Of a DNA stretch of 64,000 nucleotides, positions 18,433-27,289 are shown piece after piece. The stretch comes from Paenibacillus pabuli (GTDB lineage: Bacteria > Bacillota > Bacilli > Paenibacillales > Paenibacillaceae): the NCBI RefSeq assembly GCF_023101145.1, contig NZ_CP073714.1, positions 6,634,001 through 6,698,000 on the forward strand, given 5' to 3'. How positions within the stretch are numbered: position 1 is the first letter of the stretch; each line of letters begins with the position of its first letter. A program made the translations under genes and the position numbers. The notes under the pieces were generated by a model that saw nothing but the letters and a program-made list of their open reading frames with translations, had not been told where the DNA came from and ran no database searches.

Positions 18433-18629
18433 CTATATAAATTGAACTAAAGAATATTTACACTTGCCACTTCGATGCCAGAACAACCTTCCGATCACTG
18501 TTATCCCCAGATTTTTTTGGATTCCCTTTTTTCAAAGGGGAAAATCCGGGGATAAAGGCGAACGCTCCGCTTCTTCAGGTTATTTCTGTCCTCTACGTTC
18601 TCGTGTAAATGTATAGTTCAATTTATATA
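18433..18629. repeat. 197-bp palindromic element with perfect 17-bp terminal inverted repeats
   Basis: CTATATAAATTGAACTA at 18433-18449 is exactly inverted at 18613-18629. Moving inwards, the arms share TTTACAC, CAGAAC/CAGAAAT + AACCT, and TTATCCCC-GATTTT, so the entire element can fold into one long imperfect hairpin. Its core (CTGTTATCCCCAGATTT ... AAATCCGGGGATAAAGGCG) recurs at 30027-30143. It fills the rpiR/ECF intergenic region. The remaining 18630-18812 shows no gene, only the AT-rich promoter zone of the importer. Confidence 0.85.
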
Positions 18630-18812
18630 GCTCTGCACTCAGTATATCAGGTGAGAGAATAAGAAGTGGGTTATGTATGTAATATTTTTTTCATTATATT
18701 TAAAATGTGTAATAAAAATTACATTCGATTTACAAATGTCTTCCTTCCCGTTAATACTCTGCCCCTAGACTGTGGCTATGATGATCACTAACTTTCAGGG
18801 AGGAATGTAACG

Positions 18813-19700
18813 ATGAAGAAGATGACTGAGCGTTATACGCTGACGTCTTCACAGAAAATGATGGTGTTTGTGCTTTCCATGTCACTGTACGGCTTGTCCA
18901 ACATGTTCACAGAGCTTATTCCCAAGCTCCAGCTTGGACCAATTGAATTGTCTGTTGAATACTTTGCCTTCATTCCGTTGACACTTTGCATTTTGTTCCA
19001 CCCCATGATTGCTGCTCTTGGTGCGGCTCTTGGCGAAGTAATCTTCGGTGAGCTGATGTTAGGGCAATTCGGCGGACTGGGCGAGCTGGAGAAATTCATC
19101 ACCTTTTCCTTTGCCATGTATGTCGCAGGACGTATGGTCAGTGATCCACGCAATCGCAGGCAGGTCGGCATTGCAGCCATGACCGGAGTCATCATTCATC
19201 AGTTCCTCAGTTCGCTGGTGGATATCGGTAAAGTGTGGATCGGTGTGGAGCAGCTGGAAGCCGTCCCTGGTCTTGCAGAAAGTGTTGTACTGATCGAAGG
19301 GGTTGGCTTTCTAAATGACGTGCTGTTCTCGGGTATCCTGTTCGCTCTGCTGCCTACACTGTATCTCGTACCCCTACTCTACGGCAAAATTGAACCGCTG
19401 CTCGGTATCAAACCTCGTAATCCAGGGATGAAATATGAAGGCATCGGCTTCTTCCGTCCGAAACTAATTCTAATCGGAGTGCTGCTGCTCGCGCTCGCCT
19501 TTGGTGCGGAATCCCTGTCCGAGATGGATATCAATTTTGCGGTTTGGGAGACAGACTATGCAGATCAATATGGTTCGGCTTCAATATGGATAAGTATCGG
19601 AGCGGCTGCATTGATTGCCGTGGTGACCCTGCTGATCATGCGCGCTAAACGGAGTAAAAACAAAACGGTACCAGGTACGGAGAACCGTCCTTATGCATAA
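18813..19700 (+). CDS. ECF-type transporter substrate-specific (S) component-like membrane protein
   Basis: A 295-residue hydrophobic protein with about six to seven TM segments. The N-terminal part (QKMMVFVLSMSLYGLSNMF ... YFAFIPLTLCILFHPMIAALGAALGE) resembles the S-component fold that occupies the membrane, with a predicted polar C-terminal tail. The assignment as S component rests mainly on its place directly before an ECF ATPase (8-bp overlap) and T component. It is longer than vitamin S components (about 180-200 residues). Substrate is unknown; the adjoining SIS-domain regulator hints at a sugar-like ligand. Confidence 0.75.
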   Translation: MKKMTERYTLTSSQKMMVFVLSMSLYGLSNMFTELIPKLQLGPIELSVEYFAFIPLTLCILFHPMIAALGAALGEVIFGELMLGQFGGLGELEKFITFSFAMYVAGRMVSDPRNRRQVGIAAMTGVIIHQFLSSLVDIGKVWIGVEQLEAVPGLAESVVLIEGVGFLNDVLFSGILFALLPTLYLVPLLYGKIEPLLGIKPRNPGMKYEGIGFFRPKLILIGVLLLALAFGAESLSEMDINFAVWETDYADQYGSASIWISIGAAALIAVVTLLIMRAKRSKNKTVPGTENRPYA

Positions 19701-21582
19701 TGAACTGTCCACATCTGCTTCTATTTCTGCAGCGAATACCGCCATTTCCATTCAAAATGTCATTTTTACGTATCCTGGCTCGGAAGAACCTGTCCTGAAC
19801 GGAGCTTCGCTTGAGCTACAACGGGGCAGCTTTACAGCTATTATCGGGGGCAACGGGTGCGGCAAATCCACCCTGTGCAAGTTGTTCAACGGCCTTATCC
19901 CTCAGTTCTATACGGGGGACTTCTCCGGTGAAGTCCATGTGCTTGGCCTGCCTGCCGAAGGCCGAAGTGTTGCAGACCTGTCCAGAAAGATCGGCTACGT
20001 CTATCAGGATTTTGATAATCAACTGGTACGGCCTACCGTCCTGGACGAGGCTTGCTTCGCACCGCTCAATTACGGACTGTCCAACTATCGGGAGCTCGGT
20101 GAACGAGCTCTTGCCATGTGTGGTCTGGATGCCATTCATAACCGATACATCTGGGAATTAAGTGGTGGACAGAAGCATCTGCTCGCACTTGCCGGAGCTC
20201 TGTCGCTTGACCCGGAAATCCTGATCGTGGATGAACCTGTCTCACAACTTGACCCGCAGCATGCAAGACTTATCTATGAGTGCCTTTCGAGATTGAATAC
20301 GGAATATGGCAAGACAATTATCGTCATCGAACACCATACTGAATTTATCGCCGACTTCTGTGCGGATGTGGTCCTGATGGACAAAGGCAGGGTTTTGTGG
20401 AATCTTCCCGTCAGTGAAGGCTTGAATCGCATTACCGATCTGGGGCGGCTCGGCATTCAGCCTCCTGAGGTGACACGTGCGGCTATCCTGGCTGCAGAGA
20501 TATCACAGCGAGAAAGAGCAAATACAGCCCCCTCAGGTTCAGGACAACGTTTCCCGATCACTGTGGAAGAAGCCAGTATTTATTTTGCCGAGCATTACCC
20601 ATCCATTCCATCCGGTCCTTTGCAAAATAATATTGAATCCTATTCCACCTTGGCACGCGACGTTTCCAGACCGATGGTAAATTCAGATCGCGAATCAACC
20701 ACTGCTTCTGCTGCTGAACCGTTGATTCCTATCGTTCAGTTTCATCAAACCCGACTGCGTTACAGAGGACTGGGCAAACAAGAACATGAAGTCATTCGTG
20801 GTGTTAATATTTCACTCCATGAAGGAGAACGGATTGCCTTGATTGGCAATAATGGTGCCGGCAAATCCTCCTTGCTGAAGCTGATGGCTGGCATTAGTCT
20901 GCCTCAGGAAGGCAGCGTTAGCGTTCTGGGTGAAGTTACGCACCGTTCCTCTTTGGAACAGCTGGCGGGGAAGGTTGCCTATATTTTTCAGAACTCTTCC
21001 GAAATGTTTATTGAAGACAGTGTCCTCAAAGAGGTCGCCTACTTCCTGAAAAACCGCCACATCCCGGAGGCTGACCAGCAAGTAGCACATGTACTGGATC
21101 GTTTCCGGCTTACTCCGCTTCAAGAGCGGGATGCGCGCCTTCTCAGTGGGGGACAACAGCGGCGTGTCACACTTGCCATCGGTGCAGCCATGAAGCCTTC
21201 ACTTATGCTGCTGGATGAACCGACCGCCAATCTGGACCTCGCCACCCGCGAAGAATTGATAGGTGTACTGGATGAGCTGGATCAGCATGTGCGAACAACC
21301 ATCATTGCCACGCATGACATGCAGTTGGTTACCCAATGGGCCAGTCGCGTTATCGTGCTTCACAATGGTCAGGTGGAAGCAGACGGCACACCCGCCGACG
21401 TGTTTGCGGATGAATCCCTTCTGCGCCGCTCCGGACTTGCGCTTACACAGATCATGGAGCTTTCGCATCGAATGGGGCTGCCGACTCTTGCCCCGACAAC
21501 CGAGGCTTTTGTTGATAGCCTGTTCAACCAATTACTCACCAAGGAGGAGATGCATCATGCAGCTTGTCCGCAACTGGTTTGA
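19693..21582 (+). CDS. ECF transporter ATP-binding protein, two fused ABC domains
   Basis: A 629-residue protein with two complete ATPase modules. The first spans about residues 15-265 (Walker A GGNGCGKST, signature LSGGQ, Walker B ILIVDEP). The second spans about 350-590 (Walker A GNNGAGKSS, signature LSGGQQRR, Walker B LMLLDEPTANLD). They are joined by a low-complexity linker of about 85 residues. It combines in one chain what EcfA1 and EcfA2 do as a heterodimer. Its ATG overlaps the S-component stop by 8 bp, and the T component overlaps its end by 26 bp, so the three are tightly coupled. Confidence 0.92.
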   Translation: MHNELSTSASISAANTAISIQNVIFTYPGSEEPVLNGASLELQRGSFTAIIGGNGCGKSTLCKLFNGLIPQFYTGDFSGEVHVLGLPAEGRSVADLSRKIGYVYQDFDNQLVRPTVLDEACFAPLNYGLSNYRELGERALAMCGLDAIHNRYIWELSGGQKHLLALAGALSLDPEILIVDEPVSQLDPQHARLIYECLSRLNTEYGKTIIVIEHHTEFIADFCADVVLMDKGRVLWNLPVSEGLNRITDLGRLGIQPPEVTRAAILAAEISQRERANTAPSGSGQRFPITVEEASIYFAEHYPSIPSGPLQNNIESYSTLARDVSRPMVNSDRESTTASAAEPLIPIVQFHQTRLRYRGLGKQEHEVIRGVNISLHEGERIALIGNNGAGKSSLLKLMAGISLPQEGSVSVLGEVTHRSSLEQLAGKVAYIFQNSSEMFIEDSVLKEVAYFLKNRHIPEADQQVAHVLDRFRLTPLQERDARLLSGGQQRRVTLAIGAAMKPSLMLLDEPTANLDLATREELIGVLDELDQHVRTTIIATHDMQLVTQWASRVIVLHNGQVEADGTPADVFADESLLRRSGLALTQIMELSHRMGLPTLAPTTEAFVDSLFNQLLTKEEMHHAACPQLV

Positions 21583-22384
21583 CAAAATATCTATTGAACG
21601 CATTCAGCTTGAGCTGATGAATACTGTATATGGCAGCGGTCATGCCAGCCTGTCGCGGATTGACCCCCGTGCCATGCTGATCTGGTATCTCTTTTTTGCC
21701 ATCGTTCCCTGGTTTGTTCATAACGGAACTGTGTTGCTCGGCATGTTTCTGCTCATGGTGACGACCACCATACTGTCCAGAGCCGCTCCCTTTATCATTA
21801 TCATTCTCTGCCTGGGGTTGATCGGTCAAGTTGGATGGATGTTTATCATCTCGCTGTTCTTCGGTGGCAATCTGGAATCTGCATTCCCCCTGCTGCTGCT
21901 TACCCTGAAGCTGTCGATCGTATCGCTCGCGAGTATCACCGTCTTTTCGGGCATGGACCCTGAACGGATTGGCGATGGGTTGCTTGCGCTCGGCATGCCT
22001 GCAACGTTCTCCTTCAGCCTCTCTTATGCTTACCGCATATTGCCGGTGCTGTTCGGTGAATTCCGCAACATCATGCTGTCGTACAGACTACGGGGTAAGG
22101 TTCCTTCCCGGCACGGATGGCTCTATTGGCGGCTCGTTGTCTACTATATGAAGCTGTTCGTTGTGTCTTTCTTCCCGCTCATGCTGGCTACCGCCAAACG
22201 TTCCCGCACAACCGTGGAAGCACTGGAGACACGCGGTTTCTCATACGGCATGAAGCATCCCGAATCCAAACGCCTGAAGCTCGCCCATCTGAAGATCACC
22301 CGGCGTGATCTCGGATTTCTTGCCGGATCGGCAATCTACGTTGTACTGCTGTTCTGGCTCGGTAGGCATTACGAAATTCTGTAA
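21557..22384 (+). CDS. ECF transporter transmembrane (T) component
   Basis: A 275-residue membrane protein (EcfT/CbiQ family) starting at ATG 21557, with AAGGAGGAG upstream inside the ATPase gene. The in-frame longer reading is an antisense-free shadow in the ATPase and lacks a start signal. TM helices run from about 40 to 130. The two coupling-helix Ala-Arg-Gly-type motifs are represented by SYRLRGKVPS and ALETRGFSYG. It joins the double ATPase to the S component. A typical EcfT is about 265 residues, so it appears complete. Confidence 0.9.
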   Translation: MQLVRNWFDKISIERIQLELMNTVYGSGHASLSRIDPRAMLIWYLFFAIVPWFVHNGTVLLGMFLLMVTTTILSRAAPFIIIILCLGLIGQVGWMFIISLFFGGNLESAFPLLLLTLKLSIVSLASITVFSGMDPERIGDGLLALGMPATFSFSLSYAYRILPVLFGEFRNIMLSYRLRGKVPSRHGWLYWRLVVYYMKLFVVSFFPLMLATAKRSRTTVEALETRGFSYGMKHPESKRLKLAHLKITRRDLGFLAGSAIYVVLLFWLGRHYEIL

Positions 22385-22450
22385 TTGGAAATGAAGCTGT
22401 AAATTCAAATTCAACTCATTAATCATTCATGATATAAAGGAGTGTCTTCT

Positions 22451-23230
22451 ATGCGCATTGATCTTCATACTCACGGCAAACTATCCAAAAACTCTGATTT
22501 CTCGGTCGATTACTTCACCGAAATGGTCAAAGAGGCCAAAGCGAGCGGTCTCGAAGGCCTCGCGCTAACCGAACATTTTAACACCCGCAACTTCTACGAT
22601 GTCTACGAGACACTGGATCGTCTCTATCCATACAACGGAGAGTACTACGATGCAGACGGGCTGCGAATTTTCCCCGGCATGGAAGTAGATATTCAGGAGA
22701 CAGGACATATTTTGCTGGTGGGTCAAAAAGAACATATCCTTGCCGTTCGCGGCGGCCTGGAGCCATATACAGCCAAAGGTTCATTCATTCCTTTTGCCGA
22801 ACTGCTGGATTTGGCCGAAGCCTGGCCTCTGCTCAAAATCGGCGCACACCCTTTCCGTGAATCCACCCCGCTGTATCAGCTGGACCGTGATTTGTTGGGA
22901 CGTCTGGACGCCTTTGATCTGAACGCCAAGGATATGTACCAGTACGGTATCGAGATGTGCCGCGGCCAGGTTGAGCCATTCGCCCAGTCCCTTGGTAAAC
23001 CGATCACTGCCGGAAGTGATACCCATCAGTGTCTGCAATACGGCAGTGTAGTCAATGTGTTGGATCATCCATGCACATCAGTTACCGAGCTCAAAGAGCA
23101 AATTCTCACTGGCTCATACACGATTGAAATCTCCAACGATCTTCCTCTCCGTGTCAAAGCCTCCGTTATGCTCAAGAAAGTAATGAAACGTCTGGCCAAG
23201 CTGGAGAACGCCCGTTTACAGAGCGTTTAG
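22451..23230 (+). CDS. PHP-domain phosphoesterase
   Basis: A 259-residue protein from ATG 22451, with AAAGGAG nine bases upstream (an in-frame GTG at 22442 overlaps that site and is rejected). Metal-binding motifs of the PHP superfamily are present: RIDLHTHGKLSKN, ALTEHF, GMEVDIQETGH, IGAHPFRE and GSDTH. Such enzymes hydrolyse phosphate esters such as histidinol phosphate or AMP-like compounds. It begins 66 bp after the ECF T component and probably belongs to the same operon, suggesting it acts on the imported compound or a phosphorylated product. Confidence 0.88.
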   Translation: MRIDLHTHGKLSKNSDFSVDYFTEMVKEAKASGLEGLALTEHFNTRNFYDVYETLDRLYPYNGEYYDADGLRIFPGMEVDIQETGHILLVGQKEHILAVRGGLEPYTAKGSFIPFAELLDLAEAWPLLKIGAHPFRESTPLYQLDRDLLGRLDAFDLNAKDMYQYGIEMCRGQVEPFAQSLGKPITAGSDTHQCLQYGSVVNVLDHPCTSVTELKEQILTGSYTIEISNDLPLRVKASVMLKKVMKRLAKLENARLQSV

Positions 23231-23259
23231 AGGAGACTGCAACTTTTTAAAGAATTCAA

Positions 23260-23295
23260 AATGAGCCCAAAGGATATACATCCTCCAGGCTCATT
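23260..23295. terminator. bidirectional terminator between PHP and VOC genes
   Basis: AATGAGCC pairs with GGCTCATT with an inner GGAT/ATCC stem; the minus-strand side continues TTTTGAATTC. Confidence 0.75.
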
Positions 23296-23315
23296 ACGGA
23301 TTCATTTTTACCTAA

Positions 23316-23759
23316 TTAAAAATCATGCACCGTCACACAGAGCTGAATCACGATTCCGAACGGATCACGGATAATTCCATACCCCGGACTAAACCCGTTT
23401 TGCTCATACGGCACCAGCACGGTTACCTCTTCATGTTGTATCAGCGAATGATACAGCTCCGTCATCGTAGTTTTGTCTTTCGATTGAATGCATAATGACG
23501 TGCTGTTTCCCAGCTGCCACGGCCGACTCGGATCCATTTCCTCCTCAGCAATCATCAATTTGTTTACCCCGATTTGCAGCACCGAATGTGTAATATATTC
23601 ATCCTGGCCTTCAGGATACTCAAACCCCGGATTCATTTCCCTCATCTCTTTGTAATTTTTCTTGAATAACACGTTAGCGCCCAGGTACTTCTCATAAAAA
23701 GCAATGGCTGCCCCAGCGTCTCCATTCATCGACAGAAACGGGATCACTTCAACCTTCAT
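23316..23759 (-). CDS. VOC family protein, PhnB/YdhR-like
   Basis: A 147-residue glyoxalase/bleomycin-resistance fold protein of the PhnB type (VIPFLSMNGDAGAAIAFYEKYLGA; ending FSPGYGIIRDPFGIVIQL). The family has varied metal-dependent isomerase, dioxygenase or drug-binding roles, and no specific reaction can be assigned. It is divergent from the WYL regulator with only 89 bp between starts, so that regulator may control it. Confidence 0.88.
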   Translation of the reverse strand: MKVEVIPFLSMNGDAGAAIAFYEKYLGANVLFKKNYKEMREMNPGFEYPEGQDEYITHSVLQIGVNKLMIAEEEMDPSRPWQLGNSTSLCIQSKDKTTMTELYHSLIQHEEVTVLVPYEQNGFSPGYGIIRDPFGIVIQLCVTVHDF

Positions 23760-23848
23760 CTGGTTTGCCTCCTTCGTTGGATTGGATTACACTGTTTACT
23801 ATAACGAATAAAGGTGCCAATCTATGGCACCATTGAGAGGTTTTTTTT

Positions 23849-24853
23849 ATGAAAAAATCAGAACGCATGAACCAGATGCTGCGCTTTATCAATCAAAAAC
23901 AACACTTCACCCTGCTAGATCTCATGCAGGAGTTTCAGATATCCAAGAGAACCGCATTACGAGACATCGCGTCATTGGAGGAGATTGGTGCACCCATTTA
24001 TGCCGAGTATGGACGTTATGGAGGATATCGTTTGCTACAGCAGATGCAGCTGCCGCCCATTTCGTTTAATACGAGTGAGCTTCATGCCCTTTACTTTGCC
24101 ATGCAGGCTTTGCGAAGCTTTACCAATCTGCCCTTTGAAATCTCTTTTCGTTCCATTCACGAGAAGTTTCTAAGCGCCCTATCCGAAGATCAAAGAAAGG
24201 ATATTGAACAAATTCAGCATCGGGTCTCTTTCCGACATACCGAGCAAATTCGGGATAGTGAGCATCTGGAGTTTCTATTGATGGCCGCTGTTCAAAATAT
24301 AGTGATACAGATTACGTATCAGAACATTCGCAGCAGTAGCAGTAACCCACATAACAGCCCAAATCCCGACAATCCCAAGCCCAGTACCCGTACCATTCAG
24401 CCAATCGCCCTCTATGCCATGAAAGGCTACTGGTATTGCCAGGCGTATGATCTGGGTAAACAGGCGTACCGCGTGTTCCGATGTGACCGAATCACCTCAT
24501 GCGAGGCGACAGATATCGAACCTATAATGCATATTAATGAACTTAATTTACAGGATGCCCACTCGTTATGGAAACCATCAGAAGACGCTATCCCTTTCAA
24601 ATGTCTGATCAATGAAGCCGGGATGGAGTTGTTCCAGCAAGAACCGTTTCCATCCATGCGGCTCATTAACGAATCTGGAACTGATACTGAACAAACTGGA
24701 TACGCCTATTTAGTCGGGTCGTATGAAGCCCATGAGCTTGAGTTCATCATTCGCTATCTTGCAAGCTTTGGTAAGTCCATTAAGATCTTGGAGCCAGATC
24801 ACTTAAAAGAATCCTTACGACAGCACTATCTGGATTTACTTGATCATGTTTAA
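23849..24853 (+). CDS. WYL-domain transcriptional regulator (YafY-like)
   Basis: A 334-residue regulator. An HTH_11 domain is at residues 1-60 (NQKQHFTLLDLMQEFQISKRTALRDIASLE), a linker follows, and a WYL domain starts at about 150 (ITYQNI ... RTIQPIALYAMKGYWYCQAYD). A polar insert rich in Ser, Asn and Pro (about residues 162-180) interrupts the start of the WYL domain. WYL domains are thought to bind nucleic-acid or nucleotide-like ligands. It is divergent from the VOC gene at 23316. Confidence 0.88.
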   Translation: MKKSERMNQMLRFINQKQHFTLLDLMQEFQISKRTALRDIASLEEIGAPIYAEYGRYGGYRLLQQMQLPPISFNTSELHALYFAMQALRSFTNLPFEISFRSIHEKFLSALSEDQRKDIEQIQHRVSFRHTEQIRDSEHLEFLLMAAVQNIVIQITYQNIRSSSSNPHNSPNPDNPKPSTRTIQPIALYAMKGYWYCQAYDLGKQAYRVFRCDRITSCEATDIEPIMHINELNLQDAHSLWKPSEDAIPFKCLINEAGMELFQQEPFPSMRLINESGTDTEQTGYAYLVGSYEAHELEFIIRYLASFGKSIKILEPDHLKESLRQHYLDLLDHV

Positions 24854-24944
24854 AAATCGTTACAACTATATAAGTCAGTTAAATGAATGATTTTACACTG
24901 GATCACCGGGCAGTCAAAACTTCCGGTTCCTGTTATCGTGCATC

Positions 24945-24988
24945 CATTTAGTTCACTTGATTTTAGTCCACTTATTTTAGTTCACCTG
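24945..24988. repeat. three tandem TTTAGTYCACYT repeats
   Basis: Three copies (TTTAGTTCACTT, TTTAGTCCACTT, TTTAGTTCACCT) are spaced about 15-16 bp apart in the convergent gap between the WYL regulator and the MFS gene. The function is unknown; it may be a short tandem repeat without a role. Confidence 0.6.
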
Positions 24989-25030
24989 ATAAAGTCCCGC
25001 TGATATTTGTGATCTCATCACATCTTATTT

Positions 25031-26224
25031 TTATAAACCTGGCTCTGGTTTATCATAGCTCGCTGGAGAGCTCTTTTTATTGCCTATCGCCAACTGAACA
25101 ATGATTTGCAGCACAATGATTATAGCCAGACCATAGAATGCTTGGACAAAGCTGCCCGTGGCATCATGAAGCCAACCGATCGTCAGCGGACCAAGAGCTC
25201 CCAGAATATATCCTCCAGATTGAGTCATGGCTGACCATGCGCTGGCTTCCTGAGCGTTATTCGTCTCATCAATGGGCAGCATCAATGCGATTGGGAACAG
25301 TCCCCCGGCACCAATACCGAGTGGGATCGCGGCCAGCCAGGGACTGACGGACAAGTTCAGCATTAAAACTCCTATCAACTCCATTAATGCACATCCAACA
25401 AGCCAGAATACACGTCTTTGGTAACGGTGTACGAGTATTGGAATGAGTAACGTAGACGGTAATGAAATCAACGTAAATAACGTTTGGATGCTTCCGGCAG
25501 TCTCTTTCGTATATCCCTGGCTTTGGATCGCCGGTGCAAGCCATGCAGTCAATGAATAGAAGATCGCTGCCATCAGTCCAAAGAACAAGGTCAGCACCCA
25601 TGCTCGACTATTTTTTACTGGAAGAGCTTCAACGTTAACAGCAGAAATCTGCCCCGATTGTCTATCCTTTCGTGCTGATAAGGCTAACTTCATCCAGATC
25701 GGCAAAGCAATGACGGCGAGCAATGCCCACATCGCTAACGATCCCCTCCACGACCCACCCAGAATATTTTGAAGAGGAACTGATAACCCAACACTAATAC
25801 TGGCTCCCACGACCATTGCTGTAGAGTAGATCCCCACCATGGCAGCCACTCGGGTAGGGAAGTACTGCTTGATAAAGCTGGACAACAGCGGCCCGGCTAA
25901 GGCAATCCCTACTCCGGACAGAAATGAAGTAAACATCATCAGAGGCGTGGCACCCACGAACAGCCGTAATGCCGTACCTCCCCCAATAAGGATTAAAGCC
26001 AAAACAATTGCGCCCTCATTCCCCCATCTTCTGCTTAACTTTACGGAAAATGGAGCGAATAAGCCCATACATAATACGGGAAGCGTAGTTAACAGACTGG
26101 CGGTTATCCCGCTAATGCCAAGATCACCCTGTATGGTACTCATCAGCGGAGAAAGGGATGTAATTGGCGGCCGCAAATTCAATGAAGCCAGAATAAGTGC
26201 CAGGACAATATATAACAGTTTCAC
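25031..26224 (-). CDS. MFS transporter, CynX/NimT type
   Basis: A 397-residue permease with twelve hydrophobic segments; the start NLRPPITSLSPLMSTIQGDLGISG is characteristic of the CynX/NimT (cyanate or 2-nitroimidazole) subfamily. It is divergent from a LysR gene at 26386, the usual regulatory pairing. The actual substrate is unknown. There is no second pathway gene beside it, so an efflux role is as likely as uptake. Confidence 0.88.
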   Translation of the reverse strand: MKLLYIVLALILASLNLRPPITSLSPLMSTIQGDLGISGITASLLTTLPVLCMGLFAPFSVKLSRRWGNEGAIVLALILIGGGTALRLFVGATPLMMFTSFLSGVGIALAGPLLSSFIKQYFPTRVAAMVGIYSTAMVVGASISVGLSVPLQNILGGSWRGSLAMWALLAVIALPIWMKLALSARKDRQSGQISAVNVEALPVKNSRAWVLTLFFGLMAAIFYSLTAWLAPAIQSQGYTKETAGSIQTLFTLISLPSTLLIPILVHRYQRRVFWLVGCALMELIGVLMLNLSVSPWLAAIPLGIGAGGLFPIALMLPIDETNNAQEASAWSAMTQSGGYILGALGPLTIGWLHDATGSFVQAFYGLAIIIVLQIIVQLAIGNKKSSPASYDKPEPGL

Positions 26225-26385
26225 TATGGATCACCTCAAGTATGGTTATATCGTTGCACTCACTAATGATTCAGGCTGTTGATTTTTTTGTGGTGCAAGA
26301 TTAGTATATAAGTATTCTAATGATTGAACAATACAATCATTTCTATTAAAATGATTATAAAAACCAATGATTTGAGGAGATGCAG

Positions 26386-27267
26386 ATGGAAATCCGTCAA
26401 ATGGAGAACTTTATCGTCGTTTGTGAGGAACTCCATTTCACACGTGCAGCAGAAAAAATTGGCATTTCTCAACCTACCTTGAGCCAGCAAATTCGAGCGT
26501 TGGAGGATGAATTAGGTGTCCCCCTGTTCGACCGGGTGGGCAAAAAAATTGTAATGACCCAGGCGGGAACGCTGTTCCTGGAGCACTGTGTACAAATGGT
26601 TCGCCATTTACAGAATACCCAGGATGCGTTAGCTGAATTCCGCAATGATCAGCGAGGCAAGCTGGTGATTGGAGTCCTACCGTCGGATTTGGACTACCGT
26701 CTCACTCCATTGCTTGTTCATTTCCATGCCCGTTTTCCCAAAGTAAAATTAAAAGTTGTCTCTTCGATTTACGTAATAAATCAAGTGCTGGATAACGAAG
26801 TAGACATCGGAATTGAGCTAACTTCTCCTCCTGATGACCGTCTTGTCCGGATTCCTTTGTCCAGTGAAGAATACGTACTCGTTGTCTCCGAGAACCACGC
26901 TTGGGCCGACCGAAAGGAGATTGGAATCAAGGAACTGCATGATATCCAGACGGTGATGTTCCCGGAAGGTTTCACTGGCAGAGAGCTGGTGGATGGCTAT
27001 TGCCGGAAATATGGTTTTACCCTGAATACGATCATGGAGACAAGTTCGGCAACTTCCATCATTAGTCTGGTCAAAGCTAACGTTGGCGGAACCGTGCTTC
27101 CATATCCACTGATCAAGGCGATGAATGAACCGGCACTACGCATCATCCGAATCTCGGACGATGCTCCTTACCGGCACTTTGAGATCATTCATCGGTCCGA
27201 CCGCTACCTTACCCAATCTGCCAAAGCATTTATTGAGAAAACCATTGAATATTTTAATCAAGATTAA
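26386..27267 (+). CDS. LysR-family transcriptional regulator
   Basis: A 293-residue regulator with an N-terminal winged HTH (MENFIVVCEELHFTRAAEKIGISQPTLSQQIRALE) and a periplasmic-binding-like effector domain from about residue 90. ATG 26386 is preferred over ATG 26380 because GAGGAG directly abuts the first and is six bases from the second. It is divergent from the MFS transporter and probably regulates it; a VOC gene follows in the same direction 22 bp later. Confidence 0.88.
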   Translation: MEIRQMENFIVVCEELHFTRAAEKIGISQPTLSQQIRALEDELGVPLFDRVGKKIVMTQAGTLFLEHCVQMVRHLQNTQDALAEFRNDQRGKLVIGVLPSDLDYRLTPLLVHFHARFPKVKLKVVSSIYVINQVLDNEVDIGIELTSPPDDRLVRIPLSSEEYVLVVSENHAWADRKEIGIKELHDIQTVMFPEGFTGRELVDGYCRKYGFTLNTIMETSSATSIISLVKANVGGTVLPYPLIKAMNEPALRIIRISDDAPYRHFEIIHRSDRYLTQSAKAFIEKTIEYFNQD

Positions 27268-27289
27268 GTTTAGAAGGAGAGTGACTTGA

